Source of the DNA: Streptomyces hygroscopicus
Lineage (GTDB): Bacteria > Actinomycetota > Actinomycetes > Streptomycetales > Streptomycetaceae
Reading direction: 5' to 3'
NCBI RefSeq assembly: GCF_026168105.1
Contig: NZ_LBMW01000003.1
Location: 124,001 to 188,000 of the forward strand
DNA: 64,000 nucleotides
This document shows, piece by piece, positions 35,981-44,137 of this stretch. The notes beneath the pieces were generated by a model. It saw nothing but the letters and a program-made list of their open reading frames with translations, did no database searches and had not been told where the DNA came from. The position numbers were made by a program, and so were the translations under genes. Each line of letters begins with the position of its first letter. Positions within the stretch are counted from its first letter, which is position 1.

Positions 35981-36469
35981 GGAGGTGACCTTTCGTGGGG
36001 GGAAAGACTCCTTTCAATATGACATGTCCATGGCGTATGGGACAGGGACGAGGAGCCGGCGGCGGAGGGAGCGAGCGCTCGAGATCTGACGAAGTGTCCG
36101 GTCGGTGACAGCGCCGAGTCCGAGCGTCCGGCAGCCGAAGGACGCAGGGCCGTTTCGGACGGGCGGGCCCACGGCCCGAATTGCGTGTCGGCCGGTAGCC
36201 CTTCGCCAACCGAACGGTGGTCGAGCCCGGGCGCGTCGATCCCTTCCGGGACATCGTGTTCCTGACGCATACCCAGAACGACTCGTCTTGGTCCACCTTT
36301 GTCCTTCGGCGATGCCTGTTGGGCGGTTCGGGTAGGACTGCAGAGCAGTCGTCTGGTTGTGCCGAGTGGTCTGCAGAGGGATCAGTGAAAGGGGCGTGGT
36401 GGAGGGACAGCTGAGGCCTCGCGGACGTGTCGTCGTGGTGCGGGGCCGATGACGGAGGGCAGGAGCGGC
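35981..36469. other. Intergenic region, no gene recognised
   Basis: Divergent upstream space of the carboxypeptidase and the DUF998 gene. A patch near 36010-36030 (TCAATATGACAT) is AT-rich and may hold the carboxypeptidase promoter. Frames present have no domain features. Confidence 0.4.
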
Positions 36470-37141
36470 ATGCGCACGTATGCGCTCGGTGTCCGGCAAG
36501 GCCGCGTCACTCGTGTGGCGGCGGTGCTGCTCGCCGTGGCGGGCGTGACCTATAACGACTGGCTGCTGCAGTTCTTGGTGCCCACCGGGCTGGACCAGCG
36601 CAATTCCTACGTCAGTGAGGTCTTCGCCGCCGATCAGCCCTACCGGGTGGTGTTCGGCGGCATCGAAGTCGCCACCGCGCTGCTGGTGATGTTCGGCGCC
36701 CTCCTGGGCGCATCCGTGGCGCCGAGAGGCTGGGCCGTCGCCGGGTGGGGCGCGATGGTGGCGTTCGGGTTGTTTTCGGTGGCCGACGTCGCGCTGCCGA
36801 TGCACTGCGCGCCCTCGCTCGAGCCGGGCTGTCCCGTCGACAACATCTGGCACACGCTGACCAGCGGCCTGGTCCACTTCGCTCTGTTCGCCTCAATGGC
36901 GTCCTTCATCGTCGTCCTCGGCTCGGTTCCTGCAGGACCACGGCTCGCCGGGCGCTGCGCCCGGTGGCTGCTCCCGGCGTCCATGGCCGCGGCCATCTCC
37001 TCCGTCGGCCCCTATGTCGGTCGGCCGGGCGGGCAGGGTGTTGCCCAGCGGATCCACCTGGTGACCGTGGCCGTATGGCTCTGTCTGCTGGCAGTCGAAC
37101 TGGTGCGGGACCGCTCCTGCCCGGAGTCGACCTGCCCCTGA
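36470..37141 (+). CDS. DUF998 membrane protein
   Basis: A 223-residue protein with six hydrophobic segments, for example VAAVLLAVAGVTYNDWLLQF and GIEVATALLVMFGALLGASV. The motif TYNDW followed by RNSYVSEVFA near residues 30-55 is that of DUF998 (PF06197), a membrane family of unknown role. The start at 36470 has AGGAG 5 nt upstream; an in-frame ATG at 36449 is less likely. Confidence 0.8.
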   Translation: MRTYALGVRQGRVTRVAAVLLAVAGVTYNDWLLQFLVPTGLDQRNSYVSEVFAADQPYRVVFGGIEVATALLVMFGALLGASVAPRGWAVAGWGAMVAFGLFSVADVALPMHCAPSLEPGCPVDNIWHTLTSGLVHFALFASMASFIVVLGSVPAGPRLAGRCARWLLPASMAAAISSVGPYVGRPGGQGVAQRIHLVTVAVWLCLLAVELVRDRSCPESTCP

Positions 37142-37534
37142 CCGGGTGGCGGCGACGAGCCGAAGAGGGCAGTCGGCGCGGGAAGTACCCGGAAGACGCG
37201 GTCGGCAGCTTGGACACTTGGGCGGCGGTCGCTGCGTCAGCAGCCCTCGTCGCGGGTGCCCCACTCGAACCGCATCTGATCCCGGCGGACACTGTGCAGC
37301 GCGGACGTGTCACGCTCGGCGTGATCGTCGTGCACGGTGACGGCGGGCAGATTCTCGGCATGTACGTGCGCCCCTTCGGCAGCCAGCCGCGTACGGGCCC
37401 TCGGTGAGGCGAAGTACCCGGAGACCGGCACGGGTCGCGCGGCAGGTTTGAATCGTTCCGATGGCGGAACTTGCCAGGAGCACGCTGGAGGCAGACGGGG
37501 CGGTGCCGGGCGCGGCGGAACGGATGAATCGCTG
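37142..37534. other. Intergenic region, nothing convincing
   Basis: A plus-strand frame from the DUF998 region continues to 37407 in a different phase with some protein-like character ([19 protein letters not shown]), but it has no start or ribosome site of its own. I leave it unannotated. Confidence 0.35.
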
Positions 37535-38632
37535 ATGGCGACGGTCGGTGTCGAAGAAGAGTACTTGCTGATCGATCCAGCCTCGGGCCGTCTGGCAGCA
37601 CGGGGGGAGAAGGTACGGGCCGCAGCCGGGCTGGAGCCGTTCGTCTCCGCCGGGGAGGTCCAGCCGGAACTGCTCCAGGCTCAGATCGAGGTGGCCACCC
37701 CGGTGTGCACCACACTGGAGGAGGTCGAGGGGCACCTGCTCCGTCTGCGCCACGCCGTGGCCGTAGCGGCCAAGGCACACGGATGCCGGGCCATGGTCAG
37801 TGGCACGCCACCACTGGCGCAGGACCTGCCTGTCCCGGTCACCGACAAGACGCGCTACCAGGCCATGCAGCGCCAGGCCCCCCAGTTGGTGGCCGAGCAG
37901 ATGGTCAACGGCATGCACGTGCACGTCTCCGTCCCCACTCGCCACATGGGCGTTCAGGTACTGAACGGGATCCGGACGTGGTTGCCCACGCTGACCGCCA
38001 TGGGAGCGAACTCCCCGCTGTGGGAGGGGCACGACACCGGCTTCGCCAGCTGGCGCACCCTCATCTTCGACCGCTGGCCGGTGAGCGGCCTGCCCCCGCG
38101 CTTCGCCGACGAGACGGACTACAGCGTGCGTGCGCGCCGGCTGCTGTCGATGGGAGTGATCAGCGACACCGGCCAGTTGTACTGGCAGGCGCGGCTGTCC
38201 GAGAACTATCCCACCGTGGAAGTCCGTTGCCTGGATGTCCAATTGCGCACGGACGACGCGGTGATGTTCGCCGGCTTGGTGCGCGCCCTGGTGGCTACTG
38301 AGCTTTCCGAGGCCGGCTCGGGCAGCCGGGCGCCGGAGCCCGTTCCGGAGCTGATGAAGGCAGCCATGTGGCAGGCTGCGCGCTATGGCCTGAGCGGAGA
38401 TCTGATCGGCCCCGGCGGCAGGCGTTGCCGCGCGGACGACGCGGTGCACCAGCTTGTGGACCGCGTGCGTCCCGCACTGGAGGAGGCCGGTGACACTCGA
38501 AAGGTGACCTCGCTCGTACAGCGGCTGGTTCAGGCAGGCACCGGCGCGGACCGGCAGCGCCACGCTCTGGCCGACGGTGGCCTTGCCGCCGTCACCGCCC
38601 TGATCACGGGCGGCCTCGAAGCCGCCTCGTGA
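37535..38632 (+). CDS. Carboxylate-amine ligase (GCS2/YbdK family)
   Basis: A 365-residue ATP-dependent ligase of the glutamate-cysteine ligase 2 family. It begins [20 protein letters not shown], the E-E-E-Y metal and substrate motif, and has [14 protein letters not shown] near residue 125 and [17 protein letters not shown] near residue 230. YbdK-type proteins have weak glutamate-cysteine ligase activity; in mycothiol-using actinomycetes their substrates are largely undefined. Length and motifs are complete. The start lacks a strong ribosome site. Confidence 0.88.
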   Translation: MATVGVEEEYLLIDPASGRLAARGEKVRAAAGLEPFVSAGEVQPELLQAQIEVATPVCTTLEEVEGHLLRLRHAVAVAAKAHGCRAMVSGTPPLAQDLPVPVTDKTRYQAMQRQAPQLVAEQMVNGMHVHVSVPTRHMGVQVLNGIRTWLPTLTAMGANSPLWEGHDTGFASWRTLIFDRWPVSGLPPRFADETDYSVRARRLLSMGVISDTGQLYWQARLSENYPTVEVRCLDVQLRTDDAVMFAGLVRALVATELSEAGSGSRAPEPVPELMKAAMWQAARYGLSGDLIGPGGRRCRADDAVHQLVDRVRPALEEAGDTRKVTSLVQRLVQAGTGADRQRHALADGGLAAVTALITGGLEAAS

Positions 38633-38644
38633 CCTCTGCTCCGT

Positions 38645-39010
38645 TCAATCGGTCAAAGTCGCCTGGTGGAAGTACATGCGCCAGCCCTGCTCCGTCAGCC
38701 GCCACAAGGAGCTCCGCCAGGCCCTGCGCCCCTGGTTGTCGGCAAGATATGTCAGATGAACGACTCCGGGAGCCAGAACGACCCCCGACATCCCGCTGAC
38801 CTTCACCGGAGACCTGGGTGACACCGTTCCGGCGCTCGTGACGGTGAGCACCGACTCCGCGTCCCACCGGCGTCCCGACGCTCCGAACTCGGTGAATTCC
38901 GGATCCAGAAGCTCCGAGACGACGGCCGGAGAAGCACGCACCTCAGGATCGAGCAGCCGCAGCTCTCCTTCAATGGCCGCTTGCACAGCAAGCTCCCGCT
39001 CATCGGTCAT
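38645..39010 (-). CDS. NTF2-like (DUF4440) protein
   Basis: A 121-residue cone-fold protein with the DUF4440 pattern: an N-terminal helix ELAVQAAIEGELRLLDPEVR, LLDPEFTEFGASGRRWD, then strands ending WRMYFHQATLTD. The family includes polyketide cyclase-like and stress proteins, with ligand-binding or hydrolytic roles unassigned here. Convergent with the ligase gene, gap 12 bp. Confidence 0.82.
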   Translation of the reverse strand: MTDERELAVQAAIEGELRLLDPEVRASPAVVSELLDPEFTEFGASGRRWDAESVLTVTSAGTVSPRSPVKVSGMSGVVLAPGVVHLTYLADNQGRRAWRSSLWRLTEQGWRMYFHQATLTD

Positions 39011-39040
39011 GCAGGAACCCTACGGGCCTCGAGGGTCCGC

Positions 39041-40231
39041 TCACCCGGTGCCGTTGGAGACGGTGCGTATGTCGATGTCCCACTCGAGCTGCGGAATCAG
39101 TGTGTCGTCGCCGGGGCGGGGAGCGGGCGTTCCGCGGCCGGTAGGGGACGGGGTGTGGGTGCCCCGGGAGATCTGTCCGCTGACGGTGACGTTGTGCTCC
39201 ACCCGCGGGCGGCGGCACGCTTCGTAGACGGAGAACGCGCTCGCCAGGTCGGGCGCATCCCGAAGGGACTTGGCGAGGACGACGGCGTCCTCCAGCGCCA
39301 TCGAGGCCCCTTGGCCCGTCGCCGGAGAGGCCGCGTGCGCGGCATCGCCGATGATCACCGTCCGCCCGCAGCACCACGGCGTCCCGAGCGGTATCTCGGT
39401 GGCGTTCGTCACCATGATGCCGTCGGAGGAAGCCGCGACGATGTCCGCGGCAGGGGTGGCGTCCTTGCTCAGCACCTCGACCAGTTGCCGACGCCATGGG
39501 GAGGGAGTGCGGTGCGTGAGTTCGTCGGCGAGCAGGGCTTCACCGGCCACCCGGGCGAACCAGTACGTCTCCCTCGCCGGCGAGACCGCGTAGCCGAAGG
39601 CGGCCGTGCTGCCTCGAACCATGGTGATGTGCCCGGTCTCCTCCGCTGCAGGACCGTTGCGGGTGTACCCGTAGAAGACGCGCTGCCCCGCGTGGACAGG
39701 CTGCAAGCCGGGGGCGATCAGCCGCCGGACGGTCGAGTGCAGACCGTCGGCACCGATGAGCAGGTCACCGGTCGCGGCACTGCCGTCGGCGAAGCGGGCG
39801 GTGACCCGGTCCCTGCCGTTCTCGACGGAGACGAGCCGGGCCCCGTGCGAAAGACCTATGCCCCGCCGCCTGACCTCGGCCTGCAGAGCGGCGTTCAACT
39901 CGCCGCGGCGCAGGCACCGGTACTGCAGGAGGGCGTTGTCGGCCTCGCCCAGGGGCGCGTGGGCCAACTCGCCGCCCCGGTCGTCCAGAAGACGCATCGA
40001 GCGCAGCGGAAAGCCGATCGCGGTGACCGCGTCGGAGGCGTCGAGCTGCGCCAGGGCACGCATGCCGTTGCTCGCCAGGGTGAGGAAGGCCCCGATGTCC
40101 TCGGCCGTGTCCGGGTGCGCCTCATGCACGGCTACCTCGAACCCGGCCTTGTGCAGGGCCAGCGCGGCCGCCGAACCGGCGATCCCGCCACCGATGACCA
40201 GTGTCCGTGTCACGTTCCACTCCGCTCTCAT
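39041..40231 (-). CDS. FAD-dependent aromatic monooxygenase
   Basis: A 396-residue class A flavoprotein monooxygenase. FAD motifs: TLVIGGGIAGSAAALALHKA near residue 10, DLLIGADGLHSTVRR near residue 155 and VIIGDAAHAASPATGQGAS near residue 290. The family (p-hydroxybenzoate hydroxylase, TetX, salicylate hydroxylase relatives) hydroxylates aromatics or inactivates drugs using NAD(P)H and oxygen. The substrate cannot be assigned. It is followed by the NTF2-like gene on the same strand 31 bp downstream; NTF2-like proteins often accompany such enzymes. Confidence 0.88.
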   Translation of the reverse strand: MRAEWNVTRTLVIGGGIAGSAAALALHKAGFEVAVHEAHPDTAEDIGAFLTLASNGMRALAQLDASDAVTAIGFPLRSMRLLDDRGGELAHAPLGEADNALLQYRCLRRGELNAALQAEVRRRGIGLSHGARLVSVENGRDRVTARFADGSAATGDLLIGADGLHSTVRRLIAPGLQPVHAGQRVFYGYTRNGPAAEETGHITMVRGSTAAFGYAVSPARETYWFARVAGEALLADELTHRTPSPWRRQLVEVLSKDATPAADIVAASSDGIMVTNATEIPLGTPWCCGRTVIIGDAAHAASPATGQGASMALEDAVVLAKSLRDAPDLASAFSVYEACRRPRVEHNVTVSGQISRGTHTPSPTGRGTPAPRPGDDTLIPQLEWDIDIRTVSNGTG

Positions 40232-40325
40232 GCGAGGGACCCCCTCGAGCCACAGCCGCGTACCAATGCCGGCGCCCGCCTCGTACGGACGGCGGGCGAG
40301 TTCGGCAAGTGTGCAGCCAAAGGTC

Positions 40326-40973
40326 CTACTCAGCTTCCCCGGGCGCCTCGTCCTGGGCCGTTGTGGCCGTCCGCTCCGCAGCGTCGGAGGCGGTGTAGTG
40401 GACGGAGGCGCCCTGCTTGGTGCGCTGTGCCTGGTTCTTGGCCACGAGTCCTTCGAGGGTGTTGCGTACGACAGTGATCTTGATGCCGCGGTCGGGATGA
40501 GCCTGGCCGAGCGTGGTGGCGACGTCCGCCGCGGAGCGTGGTTCGCTCTGTTCGGTGAGGTGGCTGCGGACGAGTTCGACCAACGTGGGCCGGGCCGCCT
40601 TCGCGGCTGCTGTCTTGTCGGCCGGCTTCTTGGGGGTCGACCTCTTGCCTGCCGTACGGCTCTGAGTACCGGCGGATTCCTTCGCTCGCGTTCGCTTGCC
40701 GACGGGCTCGGCAGAGTTCTTCCTTCGGGGAGTGGGCACAGTGGCGCTCTCCGACGTGGCTGCGGGCAGTACCGGCGTGGGTGGGAGGCCCAGTGCCTGT
40801 TGCACGTTCACCAGCACGGTGTGGTCATGCTGCAGGGCGGACAGTTGCTCCTGAAGGGCGGCGATGTCCGCGCTGATGCGCACCTGTTCCTTGGCGTTGC
40901 GTTCGAGGTCGCTTGTCACCTGGGCGGCGTACTGAGATGTCAGTTCGGTGTTGGCGTTGGTGTTCTGGGACAT
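40326..40973 (-). CDS. Coiled-coil and winged-helix regulatory protein
   Basis: A 215-residue protein in three parts: an N-terminal coiled coil (EQVRISADIAALQEQLSALQ, residues 30-60), a Lys/Arg/Ser/Thr-rich linker (residues 80-125) and a C-terminal helical domain (TLVELVRSHLTEQSEPRSAA, then DRGIKITVVRNTLEGLVAKN) that looks like a winged helix. This suggests a DNA-binding structural or regulatory protein; I do not recognise a named family. The start at 40973 has an AAAGGAA ribosome site. The acidic tail ends GEAE. Confidence 0.7.
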   Translation of the reverse strand: MSQNTNANTELTSQYAAQVTSDLERNAKEQVRISADIAALQEQLSALQHDHTVLVNVQQALGLPPTPVLPAATSESATVPTPRRKNSAEPVGKRTRAKESAGTQSRTAGKRSTPKKPADKTAAAKAARPTLVELVRSHLTEQSEPRSAADVATTLGQAHPDRGIKITVVRNTLEGLVAKNQAQRTKQGASVHYTASDAAERTATTAQDEAPGEAE

Positions 40974-41443
40974 GAGTTTTCCTTTCTTCCGGTTTTCCCG
41001 ACCGGTGTGCGGGCTGTTGCGCAGATTGTGGAACCAAGCGAACACACGTTCCCGGGCTGGTGCCCGAAGGGTGATGGCGGTCACTGCTGCGAGCAGTCCG
41101 GTGTGGAGATGGTACGGATGGGTGGAGCCTGTTGTTCCTCTTGAGTGATGTCTTTTCCTCAACCTGAGAATCAGAGTCGCGGTGAGCGCCGCCTCCCAGG
41201 CTCGCCGCCGAGGCAGTTGTTGCGCGGGTGAAGGCGGGTCGCCAGGGACCGGGCGAGCGCCGTTGTCCCGCCGGCCGGCGCGAGCGGTTCGAGCGGCCTC
41301 CATACGGCGACGGCCGGGTCGTCGCGGCCAACCACTGCGAGCATGCCTACGACCAGTGGTCGGTCGACGAAATGCTGGAGAGGCTGTCTCGGGGCCGACT
41401 ACCGTACTCGCCAGTAATCGGACCGAACTCCAGGAGGCATCCC
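40974..41443. other. Intergenic region, nothing recognised
   Basis: Divergent promoter region of the winged-helix protein and the hydrolase. Frames on both strands are Arg-rich and unstructured. Confidence 0.4.
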
Positions 41444-42217
41444 ATGCCACAGCTCGAAGTCGACGGCGCGGCACTGACGTACGACGACGAGGGGCCCCGC
41501 GACGGCGACGGCACACCCCTGGTGTTCGTCCACGGCTGGACGGCCGACCGGCACCGCTGGGACCACCAAGTGGAGCACTTCTCCGTCGAGCGCCGGGTGA
41601 TACGGCTCGATCTGCGCGGACACGGGGAGAGCGGTGGCTCGGGGTCGCGGACGATCGGGGAACTGGCCCGGGACGTCCTGACCCTCCTCGACCATCTGAA
41701 GGTCGATCGTTTCGTCCTGATCGGCCACTCCATGGGCGGGATGATCGCCCAGACCATCGCCCTGGGGCACCCCGAGCGTGTCGAGCGCCTGGTGTTGGTC
41801 AATTCGATCAGCCGGATGACCTACAGCCGGGGCAGGGGCCTGCTGATGACGGTGTCCACGCTTGTTCCCTTCAAGTTGTTCGTCGCCGCCAACATCCAGC
41901 GTGCCTTCGCCCCCGGGTATCCCCGTGAGGAAGTCCGGGAGCACATCCGGGCCTCTTCGGCGACACCGCGCGAGGTCGTCATGACGTGTTACGCCGCCAT
42001 GCGGGACTTCGACGTCCTTGACCGTGTGGGCGAGATCCGCGTGCCCACGCTGCTGGTGCACGGCTACCACGACGTCCAACTGCCCGTGAAGCAGATGCTG
42101 CGGATGGCGAAGGCCTACCCGGACGCGGTGGTCCGTATCGTCGACGCCGGCCATGAACTGCCGGTGGAGAAGCCGGCGGAACTGACCGCGGCCCTCGATC
42201 GATTCGTGACAGCCTGA
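41444..42217 (+). CDS. Alpha/beta-hydrolase
   Basis: A 257-residue hydrolase. The oxyanion region is LVFVHGWTADRHRW near residue 27, the nucleophile elbow FVLIGHSMGGMIAQ near residue 91, the acid in GYHDVQLPV near residue 210 and His in IVDAGHELPVEKP near residue 237. It has a mobile cap between residues 125 and 190. Plausible activities are esterase, lactonase or C-C hydrolase. The CAGGAGG ribosome site sets the start at 41444. Confidence 0.9.
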   Translation: MPQLEVDGAALTYDDEGPRDGDGTPLVFVHGWTADRHRWDHQVEHFSVERRVIRLDLRGHGESGGSGSRTIGELARDVLTLLDHLKVDRFVLIGHSMGGMIAQTIALGHPERVERLVLVNSISRMTYSRGRGLLMTVSTLVPFKLFVAANIQRAFAPGYPREEVREHIRASSATPREVVMTCYAAMRDFDVLDRVGEIRVPTLLVHGYHDVQLPVKQMLRMAKAYPDAVVRIVDAGHELPVEKPAELTAALDRFVTA

Positions 42218-42740
42218 CGAACGCGCGGCTCCCCTCATCAGTCACGATCCGATGGCCTTCACCAAGGTCCGGAACCTTGCGGCACCGAAGCGGTTGCCGA
42301 AGTGTCCCCCTGCGTGCGACCGATCCACGGTGGTGGTCGCCCGTGCGCAGGGTGCCGCCGTGTGCCGTGTCGGCGGCCCTGCCGATCCGGTGGGTGGTGG
42401 GGGAAAGAGCGTGCGCGGTCACCGAGTACCCCGGGGGCGCGGAGCATGTCGCGGTGGCAGTCGAGCCGAGCCCGGCGACTTCCGTCACGGCAACGCACCG
42501 CGCCGGCCGGTCCTGCGTCCCGGCCGCCGAAGAATCCGGCCTGTAGTTGGCGACACGCCGACGGGCCTGCGCACAGCACGCGCCGCGGATGCCATACCGT
42601 CGTGACGGTCAGCGGCCGCTGCACCGTTGCGGCCTGATCGCCGCGCAAGCCGACTACGTTCCGGTGACCCAGCTCGAGCCGCCCCCGGTTTTGATGCACC
42701 CCCGACGAGCGGAGGGTGGCACGAAGGAGCGGAAGCCTCG
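42218..42740. other. Intergenic region, no convincing gene
   Basis: 523 bp. One frame (42277-42546) has partly protein-like composition at its end (CAVTEYPGGAEHVAVAVEPS) but no start signal or family; it may be an old remnant. Confidence 0.35.
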
Positions 42741-43226
42741 GTGGAGAACGACCAAGCGAAGACGCCTGGCGATGAGGCAGGGCGACCGGCTGAACCCCCG
42801 AGGACCCCCCGAGGACCAGTGTTCGGATCGGTGGTGTTGTTCGTTCGCGACCTCGAGCGCTCCATCGACTTCTACCGTGAGTTGCTCTTGATGAACGTCA
42901 CGGTTCGTGCGACCACAGCAGCCCTCCTCGTCGGGACGGACGACGTCCAACTCTACTTGCGGGGTGTCGGCGCCAACGCCGAGCATTTCGTCGGCTCCGT
43001 CGGGGTGCAGTACGTGGTCTGGGTGGCCGACGGCTTCGACGATCTCCGACGGTGCGAGGGCGTGCTCAGGCGCTGGTCGTCCTACGTATCCGCGACCGAC
43101 CGGACGGCCGGTGGATTCGCCATGCTGGAAGGCCGCGACCCCAGTGGGATTCCGGTGGTGATCGTGTATCCGGGAGCGGACCAACTGGCACGGCGCGAAA
43201 TCCTGGCCCGGATCTACGCCTCGTAG
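42741..43226 (+). CDS. VOC family protein
   Basis: A 161-residue glyoxalase-fold protein starting at GTG 42741 with AAGGAG upstream. Core pattern: GSVVLFVRDLERSIDFYREL near residue 28, VQYVVWVADGFDDLRRCEGV near residue 92 and LEGRDPSGIPVVIVYPG near residue 131. It is distinct from the two paralogues at 10707 and 27831. Activity unassigned. Confidence 0.75.
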   Translation: MENDQAKTPGDEAGRPAEPPRTPRGPVFGSVVLFVRDLERSIDFYRELLLMNVTVRATTAALLVGTDDVQLYLRGVGANAEHFVGSVGVQYVVWVADGFDDLRRCEGVLRRWSSYVSATDRTAGGFAMLEGRDPSGIPVVIVYPGADQLARREILARIYAS

Positions 43227-43528
43227 CAGGCCGTCCACGCGACCGCCCACCGTGCCGGGGCCCTCATCCGCCACAGGCCCGGCTTTGAGCCGGTGTCCCG
43301 GCCCACCGTCACGCGCGGCCGCTCCAACCGGGGAGGCGGACGCTGCGCCGGGCGCACGCCGGCGCGCACCCCTCGGCGCGCGCCCGGCGCCGAAACTCCT
43401 TCCGGACGTCGCCGCCATGGACCTGTGAGAAGGGCTGAGAGGCGGAGACGTGAGAGAGCTGAGAAGGGGCACGCGCTCCCACGGGACACGAGGTAAGCAG
43501 AAACGATCGGCCGGATGAAAGGGCAGAC
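43227..43528. other. Upstream region of amfR
   Basis: 302 bp of GC-rich DNA containing the amfR promoter. I could not find a confident AdpA-type site by eye. Confidence 0.35.
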
Positions 43529-44137
43529 GTGATCAAGGTGCTTCTCGTGCACGATACGTATCTGGTGGGAGCGGTGCTGGCACGGTGGTTGAGCCTGGAA
43601 CCTGATCTGTCGGTGGTGGAGGCCACATGGCGCACCGCGCCGGGTCGGCTGCGCTCCGCGCGGCCCGACGTGTGTGCCGTCGACCTCGACTGTATGGACC
43701 GTGGCTTACCCTCCCTGGCGGCGCTCAACGGCCGGGGCGGCCGCGGTGCGTCGACGCCCCGGCTGCTCGTACTGGCCGACGCGGACCGGCCCGGTCTGCT
43801 GCGGCGGGCGGCGGAGGCCGGGGCTCGCGGTTACGTCGCCAAGGAGAGTGCGCCGGAGCGGCTGGTGGCGGGGATCAGACGGGTTGCGCAAGGGGAGAGG
43901 TTCGTCGACGACTCGCTCGGTTTCGGCTTTCTGCGTGCGGCCGAGATGCCCCTGACGCTGCGGGAGCTGAGCGTGTTATCCCTCGCCGCTGCCGGTGCCT
44001 CCGTCGCGGAGATCGCCGGGAACCTCCATCTGTCTCATGGGACCGTACGCAACTACCTGGCGTCGATCACGCGGAAGACCGGGGCTCGCAACCGCATCGA
44101 CGCCATTCGTATCTCGCAGGGAGAGGGATGGCTCTGA
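43529..44137 (+). CDS. amfR: NarL/LuxR-type response regulator of the amf locus
   Basis: A 202-residue regulator starting at GTG 43529. The receiver has D8 in VHDT, the phospho-acceptor D52 in AVDLDCMDRG and K105 in YVAKESAP. The C-terminal LuxR helix-turn-helix is LTLRELSVLSLAAAGASVAE, then LHLSHGTVRNYLASI. By position and size it is AmfR/RamR, the activator of the lanthipeptide operon. Two leucine codons, L60 (43706-43708) and L150 (43976-43978), are TTA, so translation should need the bldA tRNA. The last 162 bp overlap the convergent exporter gene. Confidence 0.87.
   Translation: MIKVLLVHDTYLVGAVLARWLSLEPDLSVVEATWRTAPGRLRSARPDVCAVDLDCMDRGLPSLAALNGRGGRGASTPRLLVLADADRPGLLRRAAEAGARGYVAKESAPERLVAGIRRVAQGERFVDDSLGFGFLRAAEMPLTLRELSVLSLAAAGASVAEIAGNLHLSHGTVRNYLASITRKTGARNRIDAIRISQGEGWL

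Noticed and set aside
41182..41928. Plus-strand frame overlapping the alpha/beta-hydrolase
   Set aside because: The hydrolase frame has the full catalytic triad; this frame is Arg/Pro-rich shadow sequence.
42277..42546. Frame ending with protein-like sequence before the VOC gene
   Set aside because: No start signal; the N-terminal half is Arg/Pro-rich; no family.
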